Shown here in pieces: positions 27,090-37,014 of a stretch of 64,000 bases of DNA; the first letter of the stretch is position 1, and each line of letters starts with the position of its first letter. The position numbers and the translations under genes were made by a program. The notes beneath the pieces were generated by a model, which had not been told where the DNA came from, searched no databases, and was given only the letters and a program-made list of their open reading frames with translations. This stretch comes from Azospirillum lipoferum (lineage in GTDB: Bacteria; Pseudomonadota; Alphaproteobacteria; Azospirillales; Azospirillaceae), in assembly GCF_024170005.1 (NCBI RefSeq), contig NZ_JALJXJ010000025.1, positions 1-64,000 on the forward strand. Reading direction: 5' to 3'.

Positions 27090-28190
27090 ATGAAGATCGG
27101 TGCAGGAGTGGGCAGCGGACTGGGCAGGCGGGCGGTGCTGGCGGGTGCGGGCGGGCTTGCCGCCGCCGCCGCGGTGGGCTTTCCCTCCATCGTCCGGGCG
27201 CAATCGAAGTCGCTGAAGGTCGGGGTCTACGGCGGCTATTTCAAGGACAGCTTCGACAAGCACATCTTCCCGGAATTCACCAAGGCGACCGGCATCGCGG
27301 TGGAGGCGGTGGCCGAACCGACGGGCGAGGCGTGGCTGATCCAGCTTGAACAGGCGGCCCGTGCCAAACAGGCCCCGGCCGACGTGTCGATGATGTCCCA
27401 GGTGGCGATGCTGAAGGGCATGGCCGCCGAGCTGTGGGCGCCGCTCGATCCCGCCAGGCTGCCGAACGCCACCAAGGTCAAGCCGGCGCTGATCAACAAA
27501 TATCCCGACGGCCGGCTGTCGGGCGTCGGTGCTGTGTCCTGGTACATCACCCTGGTGACCAACACCAAGAGCTATCCCCAGGCCCCGGAAAGCTGGGCGA
27601 CGCTGTGGGATCCGGCCAACAAGGACAAGCTGGGCCTGCTGGCGCTGGTCTCCAACTCCTTCCTGCTCGACGTGACCGCCGCCACCTTCTTCGGTGGCTC
27701 CAAGCATCTCGACAGCGAGCAGGGCCAGCTCGACTGCTTCAAGAAGCTGGCCGAGCTGAAGAAGAATGTGAAGCTGTGGTACCGCGACGAGGCGCAGTTC
27801 GAGGCGGCGCTGAAGTCCGGCGAGATCCCGATGGGGCAATATTACCACGACGTCACCGGTCTGGCCGCCGCCGACGGCCATCCGGTGCGCTCCACCTTCC
27901 CCAAGGAGGGCGGCATCCTCGATTCCGGCAGCTGGGCGGTGTCCAAGGCATCCAAGGCCGGCGATCTGGCCCATGTCTTCATCGACTACATGTGCCAGCC
28001 GCAGATCCAGGCGCTGCTGTCGCGCAAGGTCGGCACCTCGCCGACGATCGACCGCTCGGCCACCGACCTGACGGACAAGGAGTTCGCCGCGGTCTCCTCC
28101 GATCTGACGCCGATCGTTCCGCGCTATGACCTCTATGTGTCCAAGGCCGACTGGCTGAACCAGAAATGGACAGAAATGATCGTGGGCTGA
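27090..28190 (+). CDS. ABC transporter binding protein, polyamine/guanidino-compound type
   Basis: 366 residues with a Tat-type signal (GRRAVLAGAGGLAAAAAV). It has the PotD/PotF-like fold: KVGVYGGYFKDSFDKHIFPEF, a mid-protein VSWYITLVTNT, and WAVSKASKAGDLAHVFIDYM. The family binds spermidine, putrescine or related cations in the periplasm. With the agmatinase-like gene downstream, a guanidino compound such as agmatine or guanidinobutyrate is a likely ligand (inference). Confidence 0.88.
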   Translation: MKIGAGVGSGLGRRAVLAGAGGLAAAAAVGFPSIVRAQSKSLKVGVYGGYFKDSFDKHIFPEFTKATGIAVEAVAEPTGEAWLIQLEQAARAKQAPADVSMMSQVAMLKGMAAELWAPLDPARLPNATKVKPALINKYPDGRLSGVGAVSWYITLVTNTKSYPQAPESWATLWDPANKDKLGLLALVSNSFLLDVTAATFFGGSKHLDSEQGQLDCFKKLAELKKNVKLWYRDEAQFEAALKSGEIPMGQYYHDVTGLAAADGHPVRSTFPKEGGILDSGSWAVSKASKAGDLAHVFIDYMCQPQIQALLSRKVGTSPTIDRSATDLTDKEFAAVSSDLTPIVPRYDLYVSKADWLNQKWTEMIVG

Positions 28191-28215
28191 CCCGCGAGCG
28201 CCCTTCTCCCCCCGC

Positions 28216-28255
28216 GTGCGGTCGCTTCAGACGGACACGTCTGAAGCGACCGCAC
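28216..28255. repeat. 18-bp perfect hairpin between binding protein and ATPase genes
   Basis: Arms 28216-28233 and 28238-28255 with loop GACA are perfectly complementary. Outside them, CCCTTCTCCCCC (about 28201) and GGGGGAAGGG (about 28272) extend the structure, as in the other REP-like elements of this window. It lies 25 bases after the binding-protein stop and may stabilise the upstream message or reduce read-through. Confidence 0.8.
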
Positions 28256-28314
28256 GGAAATCCAAAAGGCCGGGGGAAGGGCTCCGTCCTTTCCGAACAA
28301 TCCGAAGGCCCGCC

Positions 28315-29411
<1,097 letters not shown>

Positions 29412-29415
<4 letters not shown>

Positions 29416-30263
29416 TCCGCCGCGCCCCCCGCAGCCTGGGCGAGCACGCGCCGATCCTGTTTCCGGCGCTGATGCTGGTTGTCTTCTTCGTCATTCCCTT
29501 CGGCCTGATGATCGCGGTCAGCGTCGCCCGCCGGATTCCCGGCGGCTTCTACGAGCCCGATCTGGTCCTGGCCAATTACGAACGCTTCCTCAGCGCCTTC
29601 TTCGGCGGGGTGCTGTCCTTCTCGCTGGAGCTGGCGGCGCTGGTGGCCGTGGTGGCGGTCGGCATCGGCTTCCCCTTCACCTACCGGCTGGCGCGGCTGC
29701 CGCGGGCGGCCCAGGTGCGCTGGCTGGTCTTCCTGCTGTCGATCCTGTCGCTGTCGGAGGTGATCATCGGCTTCGCCTGGTCGACCCTGCTGTCGCGCAC
29801 CGCCGGCATCACCAATCTGCTGGTGGCGGTCGGGCTGATGGCGGAGCCGCAATCGCTGTCGCCCAGCTTCGGCGCGCTGCTGGCCGGCATGGTCTATCAG
29901 GCCTTCCCCTATACCGTGCTGGTGCTCTATCCGGCGCTCGCCCGGCTCGACCCGGCGCTGGTGGAGGCGTCGCGGACGCTGGGGGCCTCGCCGGTGAAGG
30001 CCTTCTTCACCGTGGTGGTGCCGTCCCAGCGCAACACCATCGTCGCCACCCTGATCATGGCCTTCGTCTTCGCTCTCGGCTGCTATCTGCTGCCGCAGCT
30101 TCTGGGCCGGCCGCAGCACTGGACCCTGTCGGTGCTGATCACCGATCAGGCGATCTACCAGTCCAACATGCCGTTCGCCGCGGCGATGGCGGTCTTCCTG
30201 GTGCTGGTCAGTCTGGCGCTGGTCGGGCTGTCCCTGCTGTTCGGACGCAAGGAGGAGGCGTGA
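29412..30263 (+). CDS. Polyamine-type ABC permease (PotB-like)
   Basis: 283 residues, about six membrane helices, with the coupling loop VEASRTLGASPVKAFFTVVVPSQ. The ATG overlaps the ATPase stop. It forms the channel with the following permease. Confidence 0.92.
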
Positions 30264-31060
30264 TGCTGCGCTGGCTCAACAGCCTGATGGCCGGCCTGAT
30301 CGGTCTCGTCCTGGCCGCACCCATCCTGGTGGTGGCGGGGGTGTCGCTCAACGCCAAACGCTCGCTCGACTTCCCGCCCAACGGCCTGTCGCTGGCGTGG
30401 TATGCCGAGATCTTCACCGATCCCGGCTGGCGCGGGGCGCTGATCGCCAGCCTCGTGGTCGCGGCGCTGTCGGCGGCGCTGGCCGTCGCCATCGCCTTTC
30501 CGCTGGCCTGGTTCATCTGGCGCTGGCGGGCGCCCTGGGCGCGGGCGTTCGAGGTGCTGGGCATGGCCCCCTTCATCCTGCCGCCGGTCATCACCGCGCT
30601 GGGCTTCCTCAGCTTCTGGTCCACCGCCGGCCAGTATGGCGAGCCGTGGACCGTGGTGGTCAGCCACGCCATCTTCTTCGTCACGCTGCCGCTGGTCACC
30701 CTGTCGCTGGGCTTCGGCGCGGTGGACCGCAGCTTTGTCGAGGCCGCCTCGACCATGGGGGCCGACGACCACACGGTGCTGCGGACGGTGGTGATGCCGC
30801 TGGTGCGGCCCTACATGATTTCCGGCTTCGCCTTCGCCTTCGTGCTGTCGCTCAACGAATACATCGTCGCCTACATGGTCGCCGGCTTCACGCTGGAAAC
30901 GCTCCCCATCAAGATCTTCAACGCCCTGCGCTACGGCTACACGCCGACCATGGCCGCCGTCACCGTTCTGTTCGTGCTGCTGACCGCCGCCGTCTTCGGG
31001 CTGATCGCCCGCTTCGGCGACCTGCCGCGCCTGCTGGGCGCCTGGATCAAGCCCGACTGA
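30263..31060 (+). CDS. Polyamine-type ABC permease (PotC-like)
   Basis: 265 residues from the ATG sharing one base with the upstream stop; GGAGGAGG precedes it. Six membrane helices and the loop VEAASTMGADDHTVLRTVVMP, which contacts the ATPase. It ends 40 bases before the ureohydrolase gene. Confidence 0.92.
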   Translation: MLRWLNSLMAGLIGLVLAAPILVVAGVSLNAKRSLDFPPNGLSLAWYAEIFTDPGWRGALIASLVVAALSAALAVAIAFPLAWFIWRWRAPWARAFEVLGMAPFILPPVITALGFLSFWSTAGQYGEPWTVVVSHAIFFVTLPLVTLSLGFGAVDRSFVEAASTMGADDHTVLRTVVMPLVRPYMISGFAFAFVLSLNEYIVAYMVAGFTLETLPIKIFNALRYGYTPTMAAVTVLFVLLTAAVFGLIARFGDLPRLLGAWIKPD

Positions 31061-31100
31061 TTGGCCGGCAAGACTGACTTCCGACAGGAGAGTTTTTCAA

Positions 31101-32150
31101 ATGATCGATCCGGACAAGCTCAACCGTCTGCGCGAGAAATACAGCGGCAGCGGCGGCGCCGACATCCATTCGCCGGAGTTCAAGCAGGTCGCCGCCCTGC
31201 AATTCTCCGGCGGACGGCGCAAACAGCCCTTCTCCGGCGTGCCCACCCTGCTGAACGCGCCGTACGATCCGGATGCCGCCGCCCTGCCGGATTTCGGCGG
31301 GCTGGAGGTGGCGCTGATCGGCGTGCCGATGGATCTGGGCGTGACCAACCGGTCCGGCGCCCGCTTCGGCCCGCGGGCGCTGCGGACGATCGAGCGGATC
31401 GGCCCTTACAACCATGTACTGCACATGGTGCCGTCGGCGGCCTGCCGGCTGGCCGATGTCGGCGACGTGCCGCTGTCCAGCCGCTTCGACCTGGAGGCCT
31501 GTCACCACGACATCGAGAGCTTCTACGGCAAGGTGCTGGATGCCGGCGTGATCCCGCTGTCGGTCGGCGGCGACCATTCGATCAGCCAGTCGATCCTCAA
31601 GGCGCTGGGCCGCGAGCGGCCGGTCGGCATGATCCATTTCGACGCCCATTGCGACACCAGCGGCCCCTATGAGGGATCGAAGTTCCACCATGGCGGCCCG
31701 TTCCGTCAGGCGGTGCTGGACGGCGTGCTCGACCCGGAACGCACGGTGCAGATCGGCATCCGCGGCAGCTCCGAATATCTGTGGGAGTTCTCCTACGATT
31801 CCGGCATGACGGTGATCCATGCCGAGGAGGTGGCGCAGCGCGGCATTCCCGCCGTGATCGAGCAGGCCCGCCGGGTGGTCGGCGACGGGCCGGTCTATGT
31901 CTCCTTCGACGTCGACTGCCTCGACCCGGTCTTCGCTCCGGGCACCGGCACGCCGGAGGTCGGCGGGCTGACCACGCGGGAGGCGATCGAGCTTCTGCGC
32001 GGGCTGGCCGGGCTCGACGTTATCGGCGGCGACGTGGTGGAGGTGGCGCCGCAATATGACGCCAACACCACCACCGCCCAGGCCGGCGCGCAGATGCTGT
32101 TCGAGATCCTGTGCCTCGCCGTCAAGGCGCTGGAGCAGCGGCGGGGCTGA
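31101..32150 (+). CDS. Ureohydrolase of the agmatinase family
   Basis: 349 residues with all three metal-binding motifs of arginase/agmatinase: GGDHSISQ, HFDAHCDT and SFDVDCLDP, so the binuclear Mn site is intact. It hydrolyses a guanidino group to urea plus an amine. The N-terminal SGVPTLLNAP segment and the length are also compatible with guanidinobutyrase or guanidinopropionase. Co-location with a polyamine-type importer suggests uptake and use of external guanidino compounds as nitrogen source. Confidence 0.88.
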   Translation: MIDPDKLNRLREKYSGSGGADIHSPEFKQVAALQFSGGRRKQPFSGVPTLLNAPYDPDAAALPDFGGLEVALIGVPMDLGVTNRSGARFGPRALRTIERIGPYNHVLHMVPSAACRLADVGDVPLSSRFDLEACHHDIESFYGKVLDAGVIPLSVGGDHSISQSILKALGRERPVGMIHFDAHCDTSGPYEGSKFHHGGPFRQAVLDGVLDPERTVQIGIRGSSEYLWEFSYDSGMTVIHAEEVAQRGIPAVIEQARRVVGDGPVYVSFDVDCLDPVFAPGTGTPEVGGLTTREAIELLRGLAGLDVIGGDVVEVAPQYDANTTTAQAGAQMLFEILCLAVKALEQRRG

Positions 32151-32186
32151 CCTGCCGGCCGAGGCCGCAAGCGCCCTGCCTTGCCT

Positions 32187-33110
32187 TCACGAGGCAGGCG
32201 CCAGCGCCCTGGTGAACTGCTGCAGGTTGTGGCGCATCATGTCAACATAGGTCGCGGCCGGCCCGTCGGCCGCCGACAGCGCGTCGGAATAGACCCGCCC
32301 GCCGATGCGCGCCCCGGTCTCCCGCGTGATCTGCTCCAGCAGGCGCGGGTCGGCGATGGTCTCGACGAAGACCGCCCTGATCTTCTCCTTCTTGATCTGG
32401 CGGATCATCCTGGCGATGTCGCCGGCCGACGCCTCCGCCTCGGTCGACATGCCGACCGGGGCGAGGAAGGTCACGCCATAGGTCTTGCCGTAATAACCGA
32501 AGGCGTCGTGCGAGGTGACGATCTTGCGGTCCTTGCGCGGGATCGGCTTCAGCGCCGCCTTGATCTCCGCCTCCACCGCGTCGAGCTTCGCTTCAAAGGC
32601 GGCATGGTTGGCGCGCAGCACGGCGGCCTTGTCCGGCGCGGCGGCGACGAGGCCCTTCAGGATGTTGTCGGCATAGATTTTGGCGTTCGCCACCGACTGC
32701 CAGGCATGCGGATCGAAGGCGCCGTGTCCATGGTCATGATCATCGTGCCCGTGGCCGTCATGCTCCTCTTCCCCGGCGATCGGCTTGACGCCGGTGCTGG
32801 TGACGGTGACCGGCCCCTTGTAGCCGGACGCCTTGACCAGCCGGTCGATCCAGCCCTCCATCCCCAGCCCGTTGACGACGACGAGGTTGGCGGCGCCCAG
32901 CGCGCGGGCGTCGGCGGGGGTGGGCTCATAGACATGGGCGTCGCCGTCGGGGCCGACCAGGGTCGTCACCGCGACCTCGTCGCCGCCGATCTGGCGGACC
33001 ATGTCGCCGAGGATGGTGAAGGTGGCGACCACCTTCACCGGCTCGGCCAGGGCCGGAAGCGCGAACAGCGCCAGCGCCGCCGCCAGCGGGACGGCAAACA
33101 GACGTTTCAT
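32187..33110 (-). CDS. znuA: ZnuA, zinc ABC transporter binding protein
   Basis: 307 residues from the ATG at 33110 with a Sec signal (ALFALPALAEP). A cluster-9 metal-binding fold: HVYEPTPADA, a His/Asp-rich loop (about 115-135, EEEHDGHGHDDHDHGHG), FDPHAWQSV, TSHDAFGYYGKTYG and VFVETIADPRLLEQI. The His residues after the loop are the zinc ligands. It is the last gene of the zinc operon and follows znuB by 41 bases. Confidence 0.94.
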   Translation of the reverse strand: MKRLFAVPLAAALALFALPALAEPVKVVATFTILGDMVRQIGGDEVAVTTLVGPDGDAHVYEPTPADARALGAANLVVVNGLGMEGWIDRLVKASGYKGPVTVTSTGVKPIAGEEEHDGHGHDDHDHGHGAFDPHAWQSVANAKIYADNILKGLVAAAPDKAAVLRANHAAFEAKLDAVEAEIKAALKPIPRKDRKIVTSHDAFGYYGKTYGVTFLAPVGMSTEAEASAGDIARMIRQIKKEKIRAVFVETIADPRLLEQITRETGARIGGRVYSDALSAADGPAATYVDMMRHNLQQFTRALAPAS

Positions 33111-33151
33111 CGGTGGTTCTCCTTGGGAAGATGAAAAGCGGAGGAGGGGGG

Positions 33152-34036
33152 TCAGGCTTCCAGATGCCGGCCAGGGAACCAGCGCGTGCGCAGGCTGCCG
33201 ACCGGCCCGAGCGCCAGCGACAGCAGATAGCCGGCCCCGGCCACCAGGACGATGGAGGGTCCGGACGGCAGGTTGAGGTGGAAGGACAGCAGCAGCCCGC
33301 CGATGCCCGACGCGAAGGCGAGCGCCATGGCGGTCAGCGCCAGCGTGGCGATCCCTTCCGCCCAGAAGCGGGCCGATGCTGCCGGCAGCATCATCAGCCC
33401 CACCGCCATCAGCGTCCCCAGCGCCTGGAAGCCGCCGACGAGGTTGAGGACGACCAGCACCAGGAAGACGAGGTGGCACAGCGCGCCCAGCCGGCCGCGC
33501 GATCCGCCGACCGCCCGCAGGAATCCGGGATCGAAGCACTCCACCACCAGCGGCCGGTAGAGCAGCGCCAGAACCAGCAGCGTGACGCTGGCGATGCCGG
33601 CGACCAGCAGCAGCCCGGCATCGTCCACCGCCAGGATGGTGCCGAACAGCACATGCATCAGGTCGACGTTGCTGCCGCGCAGCGAGACGATCAGCACCCC
33701 GCCGGCCAGCGAGATCAGGTAGAAGGCGGCGAAGCTGGCATCCTCGCGCAAGGCCGTCACCCGCGACACCAGCCCGGCGAGCAGCGCCACCGCCAGCCCG
33801 GCGAGAAAGCCGCCGATCCCCATCGCCCACAGGGACAGGCCGGCGGCGAGAAAGCCGATGGCGGCACCGGGCAGCACCGCATGGGACATGGCGTCGCCCA
33901 TCAGGCTCATCCGCCGCAGCACCAGCAGGACGCCGACGGGACCGCAGCCCAGCGACAGGGCGAGGCAGGCGGCCAGCGCCCGCCGCATGAAGGCGAACTC
34001 CAGGAAAGGATCCACCGCGAACTCGTAGAGGGTCAT
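33152..34036 (-). CDS. znuB: ZnuB, zinc ABC transporter permease
   Basis: 294 residues from the ATG at 34036, which overlaps the znuC stop. Eight or so membrane helices of the ABC-3 family, with LMGDAMSHAVLPGAAIGFL and GGFQALGTLMAVGLMMLP. It transports Zn(II), possibly Mn, with ZnuA and ZnuC. Confidence 0.93.
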   Translation of the reverse strand: MTLYEFAVDPFLEFAFMRRALAACLALSLGCGPVGVLLVLRRMSLMGDAMSHAVLPGAAIGFLAAGLSLWAMGIGGFLAGLAVALLAGLVSRVTALREDASFAAFYLISLAGGVLIVSLRGSNVDLMHVLFGTILAVDDAGLLLVAGIASVTLLVLALLYRPLVVECFDPGFLRAVGGSRGRLGALCHLVFLVLVVLNLVGGFQALGTLMAVGLMMLPAASARFWAEGIATLALTAMALAFASGIGGLLLSFHLNLPSGPSIVLVAGAGYLLSLALGPVGSLRTRWFPGRHLEA

Positions 34037-34803
34037 GGTACGGTCCTCCGGCAGAGCCCGGCCTTGTCGTCCCAACCCTCCGCCATCGCGCGGGCACGGA
34101 CGAGGTTCGCCGGAGCCAGAACATCGGCGGTGCGGCCCCAGGCGATCGGCTCGCGCGCCAGCAGAAGCGTTTCGGGGAAATGGGCGCGGACCTGCTCCAG
34201 ATCGTGCAGGACGGCGATCACGGTGCGCCGCTCGCCATGCCAGCGCCGCACGACGTCGAGCAGGTCGGCGGTCGTCCTGGCGTCGATGGCGGTGAAGGGC
34301 TCGTCGAGCAGGATCAGGCGGGCATCCTGCAGCAGCATGCGGGCGAACAGCACGCGCTGGAACTGGCCGGCCGACAGGGCGGCGATCGGGCGCCGCTCGA
34401 AGCCGGACAGGCCGACCACCGCCAGCGCCTCCTCCGCTTGGCCCCGCAGCGCGCCGCCGATGGACCGGAAAATCCCGACCCGCCGCCAATGCCCGAGCAG
34501 CACGGTGTCCAGCACGTCGATGGGGAAGTCGCGCTCGACCTCGGCCTGCTGCGGCAGATAGGCGATGTCGGCGGCGGTCAGGCCATGCAGCGTCACCCGG
34601 CCGTCGAGCGGGCGCAGCGCGCCGACCATCGCCTTCAGCAGCGTGCTCTTGCCGGCGCCGTTCGGACCGACCACGGCGGTCAGCGAGCCGTCGCGGAAGC
34701 CGCCGCTCAGATGATGGACCGCCGGATGGCGGCGGTATCCCAGCGTCAGGTCGGTCAGCCGGACCAGCGGAGCCGCCGTCGCGTCGGGGAAGGACAGCGT
34801 CAC
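34033..34803 (-). CDS. znuC: ZnuC, zinc ABC transporter ATPase
   Basis: 256 residues from a GTG at 34803 whose GTGA overlaps the stop of the 42-residue gene upstream; this coupling decides the start over in-frame ATGs at 34818. Walker A GPNGAGKST, YLPQQ at the Q-loop, signature LSAGQFQR and LILLDEPFTAID are present. The signature is LSAGQ rather than LSGGQ, as in many ABC-3 metal ATPases. Confidence 0.92.
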   Translation of the reverse strand: MTLSFPDATAAPLVRLTDLTLGYRRHPAVHHLSGGFRDGSLTAVVGPNGAGKSTLLKAMVGALRPLDGRVTLHGLTAADIAYLPQQAEVERDFPIDVLDTVLLGHWRRVGIFRSIGGALRGQAEEALAVVGLSGFERRPIAALSAGQFQRVLFARMLLQDARLILLDEPFTAIDARTTADLLDVVRRWHGERRTVIAVLHDLEQVRAHFPETLLLAREPIAWGRTADVLAPANLVRARAMAEGWDDKAGLCRRTVP

Positions 34804-34928
34804 GTTGCCGCCCCCCATTCCAGGACCCAGGCCACCGTCAGCCAGAGCAGGGCGCACAGCAGGACCGCCACGGCGATCCGGGTCGTCGCGGACACCGCCA
34901 GGGGCGAGCGGAAACGGTCAGTGCTCAT
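34800..34928 (-). CDS. 42-residue single-span membrane peptide in the zinc operon
   Basis: ATG 34928 overlaps the DUF1826 stop by 11 bases and the stop overlaps the znuC GTG. The peptide starts MSTDRFRSPL, has one hydrophobic helix (about residues 17-38) rich in V, A and L, and ends EWGAAT. The overlaps on both sides and the third-position GC bias support a real gene. The function is unknown; small membrane subunits of metal importers are a possibility. Confidence 0.7.
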   Translation of the reverse strand: MSTDRFRSPLAVSATTRIAVAVLLCALLWLTVAWVLEWGAAT

Positions 34929-35604
34929 CATGGTCCATGCACAGCAGCAGACGGGGAGCGCCGGACCGGCCGGCGGGCGGCGAGCGATGGACGAGGCCGC
35001 GCCCGCGGTTGCCGGGCCATCCCTCGCCCTTCAGCAGGGCGACGTCGCCGGCGCGCAAGGATTGGACCCGGCCGGGATCGGACTGCACGGCCTCATTGTC
35101 GCCGCGGCCCAGCGCCGAGCGGATCACCGCCCCGTCCGGCAGCCATTGGGTTCCGGCGCCCCGATAGGTGCAAAGCAGGCGGAGGCCGACATAATCGACA
35201 TGGAAGAACCGGCAGCCGTCGCCGGACAGGCTGTCCAGCCGCAGCCGCAGCGCCGTGCATCCGACGATGTCGGCATAGAGGCGCACCAGACCGACGATGT
35301 CGGTCAGCAAAGGCCCCTCGATCCGGCGGGGCGGCAGCGCCGCCAGCAGGTCGTCGGCGGCCTCCTCGGGCGAGGTGGCGAGATGGCAGGACAGGCCATG
35401 CGCCGCCGCCCGCGCGCTCTGCGCAGCGATCCCGGCCGGGAGCGGCCGGCGCCAGACCGCCAGATTGACGTTGGGGCGCCGGATGGCGGACAGCGCGTCG
35501 GCCGTCCGGCATTCGGCGACATGAGCCTGTCCGTCCAGACCGGCGGCCGGGCAGGGGAAGATGGCGGCAGGGGATTGGGCCGGGGACTGGGAGAGACTGG
35601 ACAT
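34918..35604 (-). CDS. DUF1826 protein (zinc-regulon associated)
   Basis: 228 residues. The family pattern FHVDYVGLRLLCTYRGAGTQWLPD and LLKGEGWP...GLVHRSPP is present; the His-x-Asp and later His suggest a 2-oxoglutarate/iron-like or metal site. DUF1826 genes are repeatedly found next to zinc uptake or Zur genes, and it heads the zinc operon here. The enzymatic role is not established. Confidence 0.8.
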   Translation of the reverse strand: MSSLSQSPAQSPAAIFPCPAAGLDGQAHVAECRTADALSAIRRPNVNLAVWRRPLPAGIAAQSARAAAHGLSCHLATSPEEAADDLLAALPPRRIEGPLLTDIVGLVRLYADIVGCTALRLRLDSLSGDGCRFFHVDYVGLRLLCTYRGAGTQWLPDGAVIRSALGRGDNEAVQSDPGRVQSLRAGDVALLKGEGWPGNRGRGLVHRSPPAGRSGAPRLLLCMDHDEH

Positions 35605-35634
35605 GCGACCACGGCGGAAGGAAGTGTCGCACCA

Positions 35635-35652
35635 GTAATGTTATATCATTAC
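35635..35652. promoter_or_regulatory. Zur-like operator before the zinc operon
   Basis: GTAATG-TTATAT-CATTAC, a perfect dyad 31-48 bases before the DUF1826 ATG, with an overlapping second dyad (CATTA-N4-TAATG, 35647-35660). It resembles the alphaproteobacterial Zur consensus (AATGTTATA-TATAACATT), with about seven of nine matches in the right half. It would repress the operon when zinc is sufficient. Confidence 0.65.
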
Positions 35653-35704
35653 ATATAATGCAAGCACGCTTTCACTCCGCCTGTCCTGTCAGCGCAAACC
35701 CTAT

Positions 35705-36034
35705 TTGGGCGAGATGAGGGGGCCACCGGACCACTTCGTCGAACGCGAGGCATCGCTCAAAGAGCCAACCCAGCATCGAGTGCATCAATCACAATGCGGT
35801 TTGGCCGCTCGTCCGGCGAAATTCTTCGGAGAGCCCATCGAGAAAGACGCAGAGCGCCGTGATCCCACTGACCGTGCGATGGGCCTGATCGAGGAAGGCA
35901 TCGATCTGGCGTTGTGCGTACGTGGCAGCCTTACCTCCGACGCCACCCCGACCATGCGCTCACTCGGGATACGACCCGCATCCCCGTCACCAGCTTCCAA
36001 CTTGCTAGTCAGGCGGCGAGCGCCGAACAGTTAG
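35705..36034 (+). pseudogene. Decayed LysR regulator fragment
   Basis: From about 35875 the frame reads GLIEEGIDLALCVRGSL...TMRSLGIRPASPSPASNLLVRRRAP, which lines up with the LysR effector-domain stretch normally spelled as ...EEGIDLAIRIG...RRLG...VASPAYLARRG. No start, HTH or remainder is found, and upstream residues are unlike LysR. GC is lower than the surroundings, so this is a remnant of transferred DNA. Confidence 0.5.
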
Positions 36035-36066
36035 TCAACCCGCTGACACTTGCAACCAGCGATGCA

Positions 36067-36558
36067 TCAGACGATCTTGAATGGTATTTGGAAACGGAGG
36101 ACGACCGCCAGCACCTCGTTCGCGTCCAACCGTGCCCCGGTTGTGAAAACATGGCGATCGTGCGTGACGCTGCGATCGATGACTTTGGCGTCGCGCGTCC
36201 CGCTCTCCACGCTGCGGTTCACGAAGCCCGTCGGGGCGCGGGGTGCACATCAACGAATAATGAAGCGGGCAGCCCTAAGGTCGGCGATGGTCACAACATC
36301 CTTTGTTGTCACCTTCGACTGATTAACGACATCTCTCCTCGGTTCCTTCGGTTGTTCAGCAACAGCTGCGCTCAACTCGATCGGCGTTTGCGCGCCACCG
36401 GCACCGTGCGGCCCAGCATCTTCCGCCACTACGGGTGCTTTCCATGTAGACACGGTGTTGCTGTAGAGCGTCCGAACATCAACCAATGAGCCTGGCAGAG
36501 CGAGAAAGAAGCCAATGATTCCCAAGACTTCAGAGACGCGCGTAAGCCTGCTCGACAT
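36067..36558 (-). pseudogene. Membrane protein gene interrupted by in-frame TGA
   Basis: ATG 36558 with GAAGGA 9 bases before it opens 102 codons: one membrane helix (VLGIIGFFLALPGSLVDV) and a polar tail ending ARFIIR, then TGA at 36250-36252. The same frame continues 60 more codons to a TGA at 36067-36069 with strong GC3 bias (APTGFVNRSVESGTRDAK and so on). It looks like one 163-codon gene broken by a nonsense change, or a short gene followed by a remnant. No homologue was recognised. Confidence 0.5.
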
Positions 36559-37014
36559 AGTTGCGGTCCTTCCGATCCGAAGAACTAAAAAATGGGTTAT
36601 GCACTCATTCCGGTCAACGGCATATCCCGTGCGGCACCTTTTCTCTGGCTTGGTACCCCAAAAGTGGGCGTCATGCTGGTGAGCCAAGCTGTCACGCCAG
36701 TGCATCAATCAGTACATGAGAACCGCCATCATTCCTGGATAACGATACGAAAGTGAGTAAGCTGTCCTGGAGGCTGCCTGCGTCTGGGACACGATGCTAT
36801 GATGGTGGACCTTGCTGGTCTTCAGCCCCGATCAAGACCGACAGAACCCGGACTTTTTGGCGCCCTTTGTCCTCTTTGTAAGGATGCCCCAAGGCCCGGC
36901 AGGGCGTTGGGGCACAGATCGGCAGGCTGGTGATTAGGGAGTCCTGCGGGTAAGGGATCGCCCCTTGGCCGGAGACGATCATCGGACCCGGCCTGCGCGC
37001 GTCTCGTACCCCTC
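36559..37014. other. Low-GC intergenic stretch, nothing recognised
   Basis: 456 bases between the interrupted gene and ubiV. Base composition is lower in GC than the rest; no inverted repeat, RNA gene or convincing reading frame was found. A short frame on the minus strand at 36797-36970 reads into the antisense of ubiV and is not convincing. Confidence 0.5.

Noticed and set aside
36250..36252. Selenocysteine at the TGA
   Set aside because: No evidence of a SECIS-like stem was found by eye; nonsense decay is simpler.
35914..36489. 191-codon plus-strand frame
   Set aside because: Opposite the minus-strand membrane gene, weaker GC3 and no recognisable domain.
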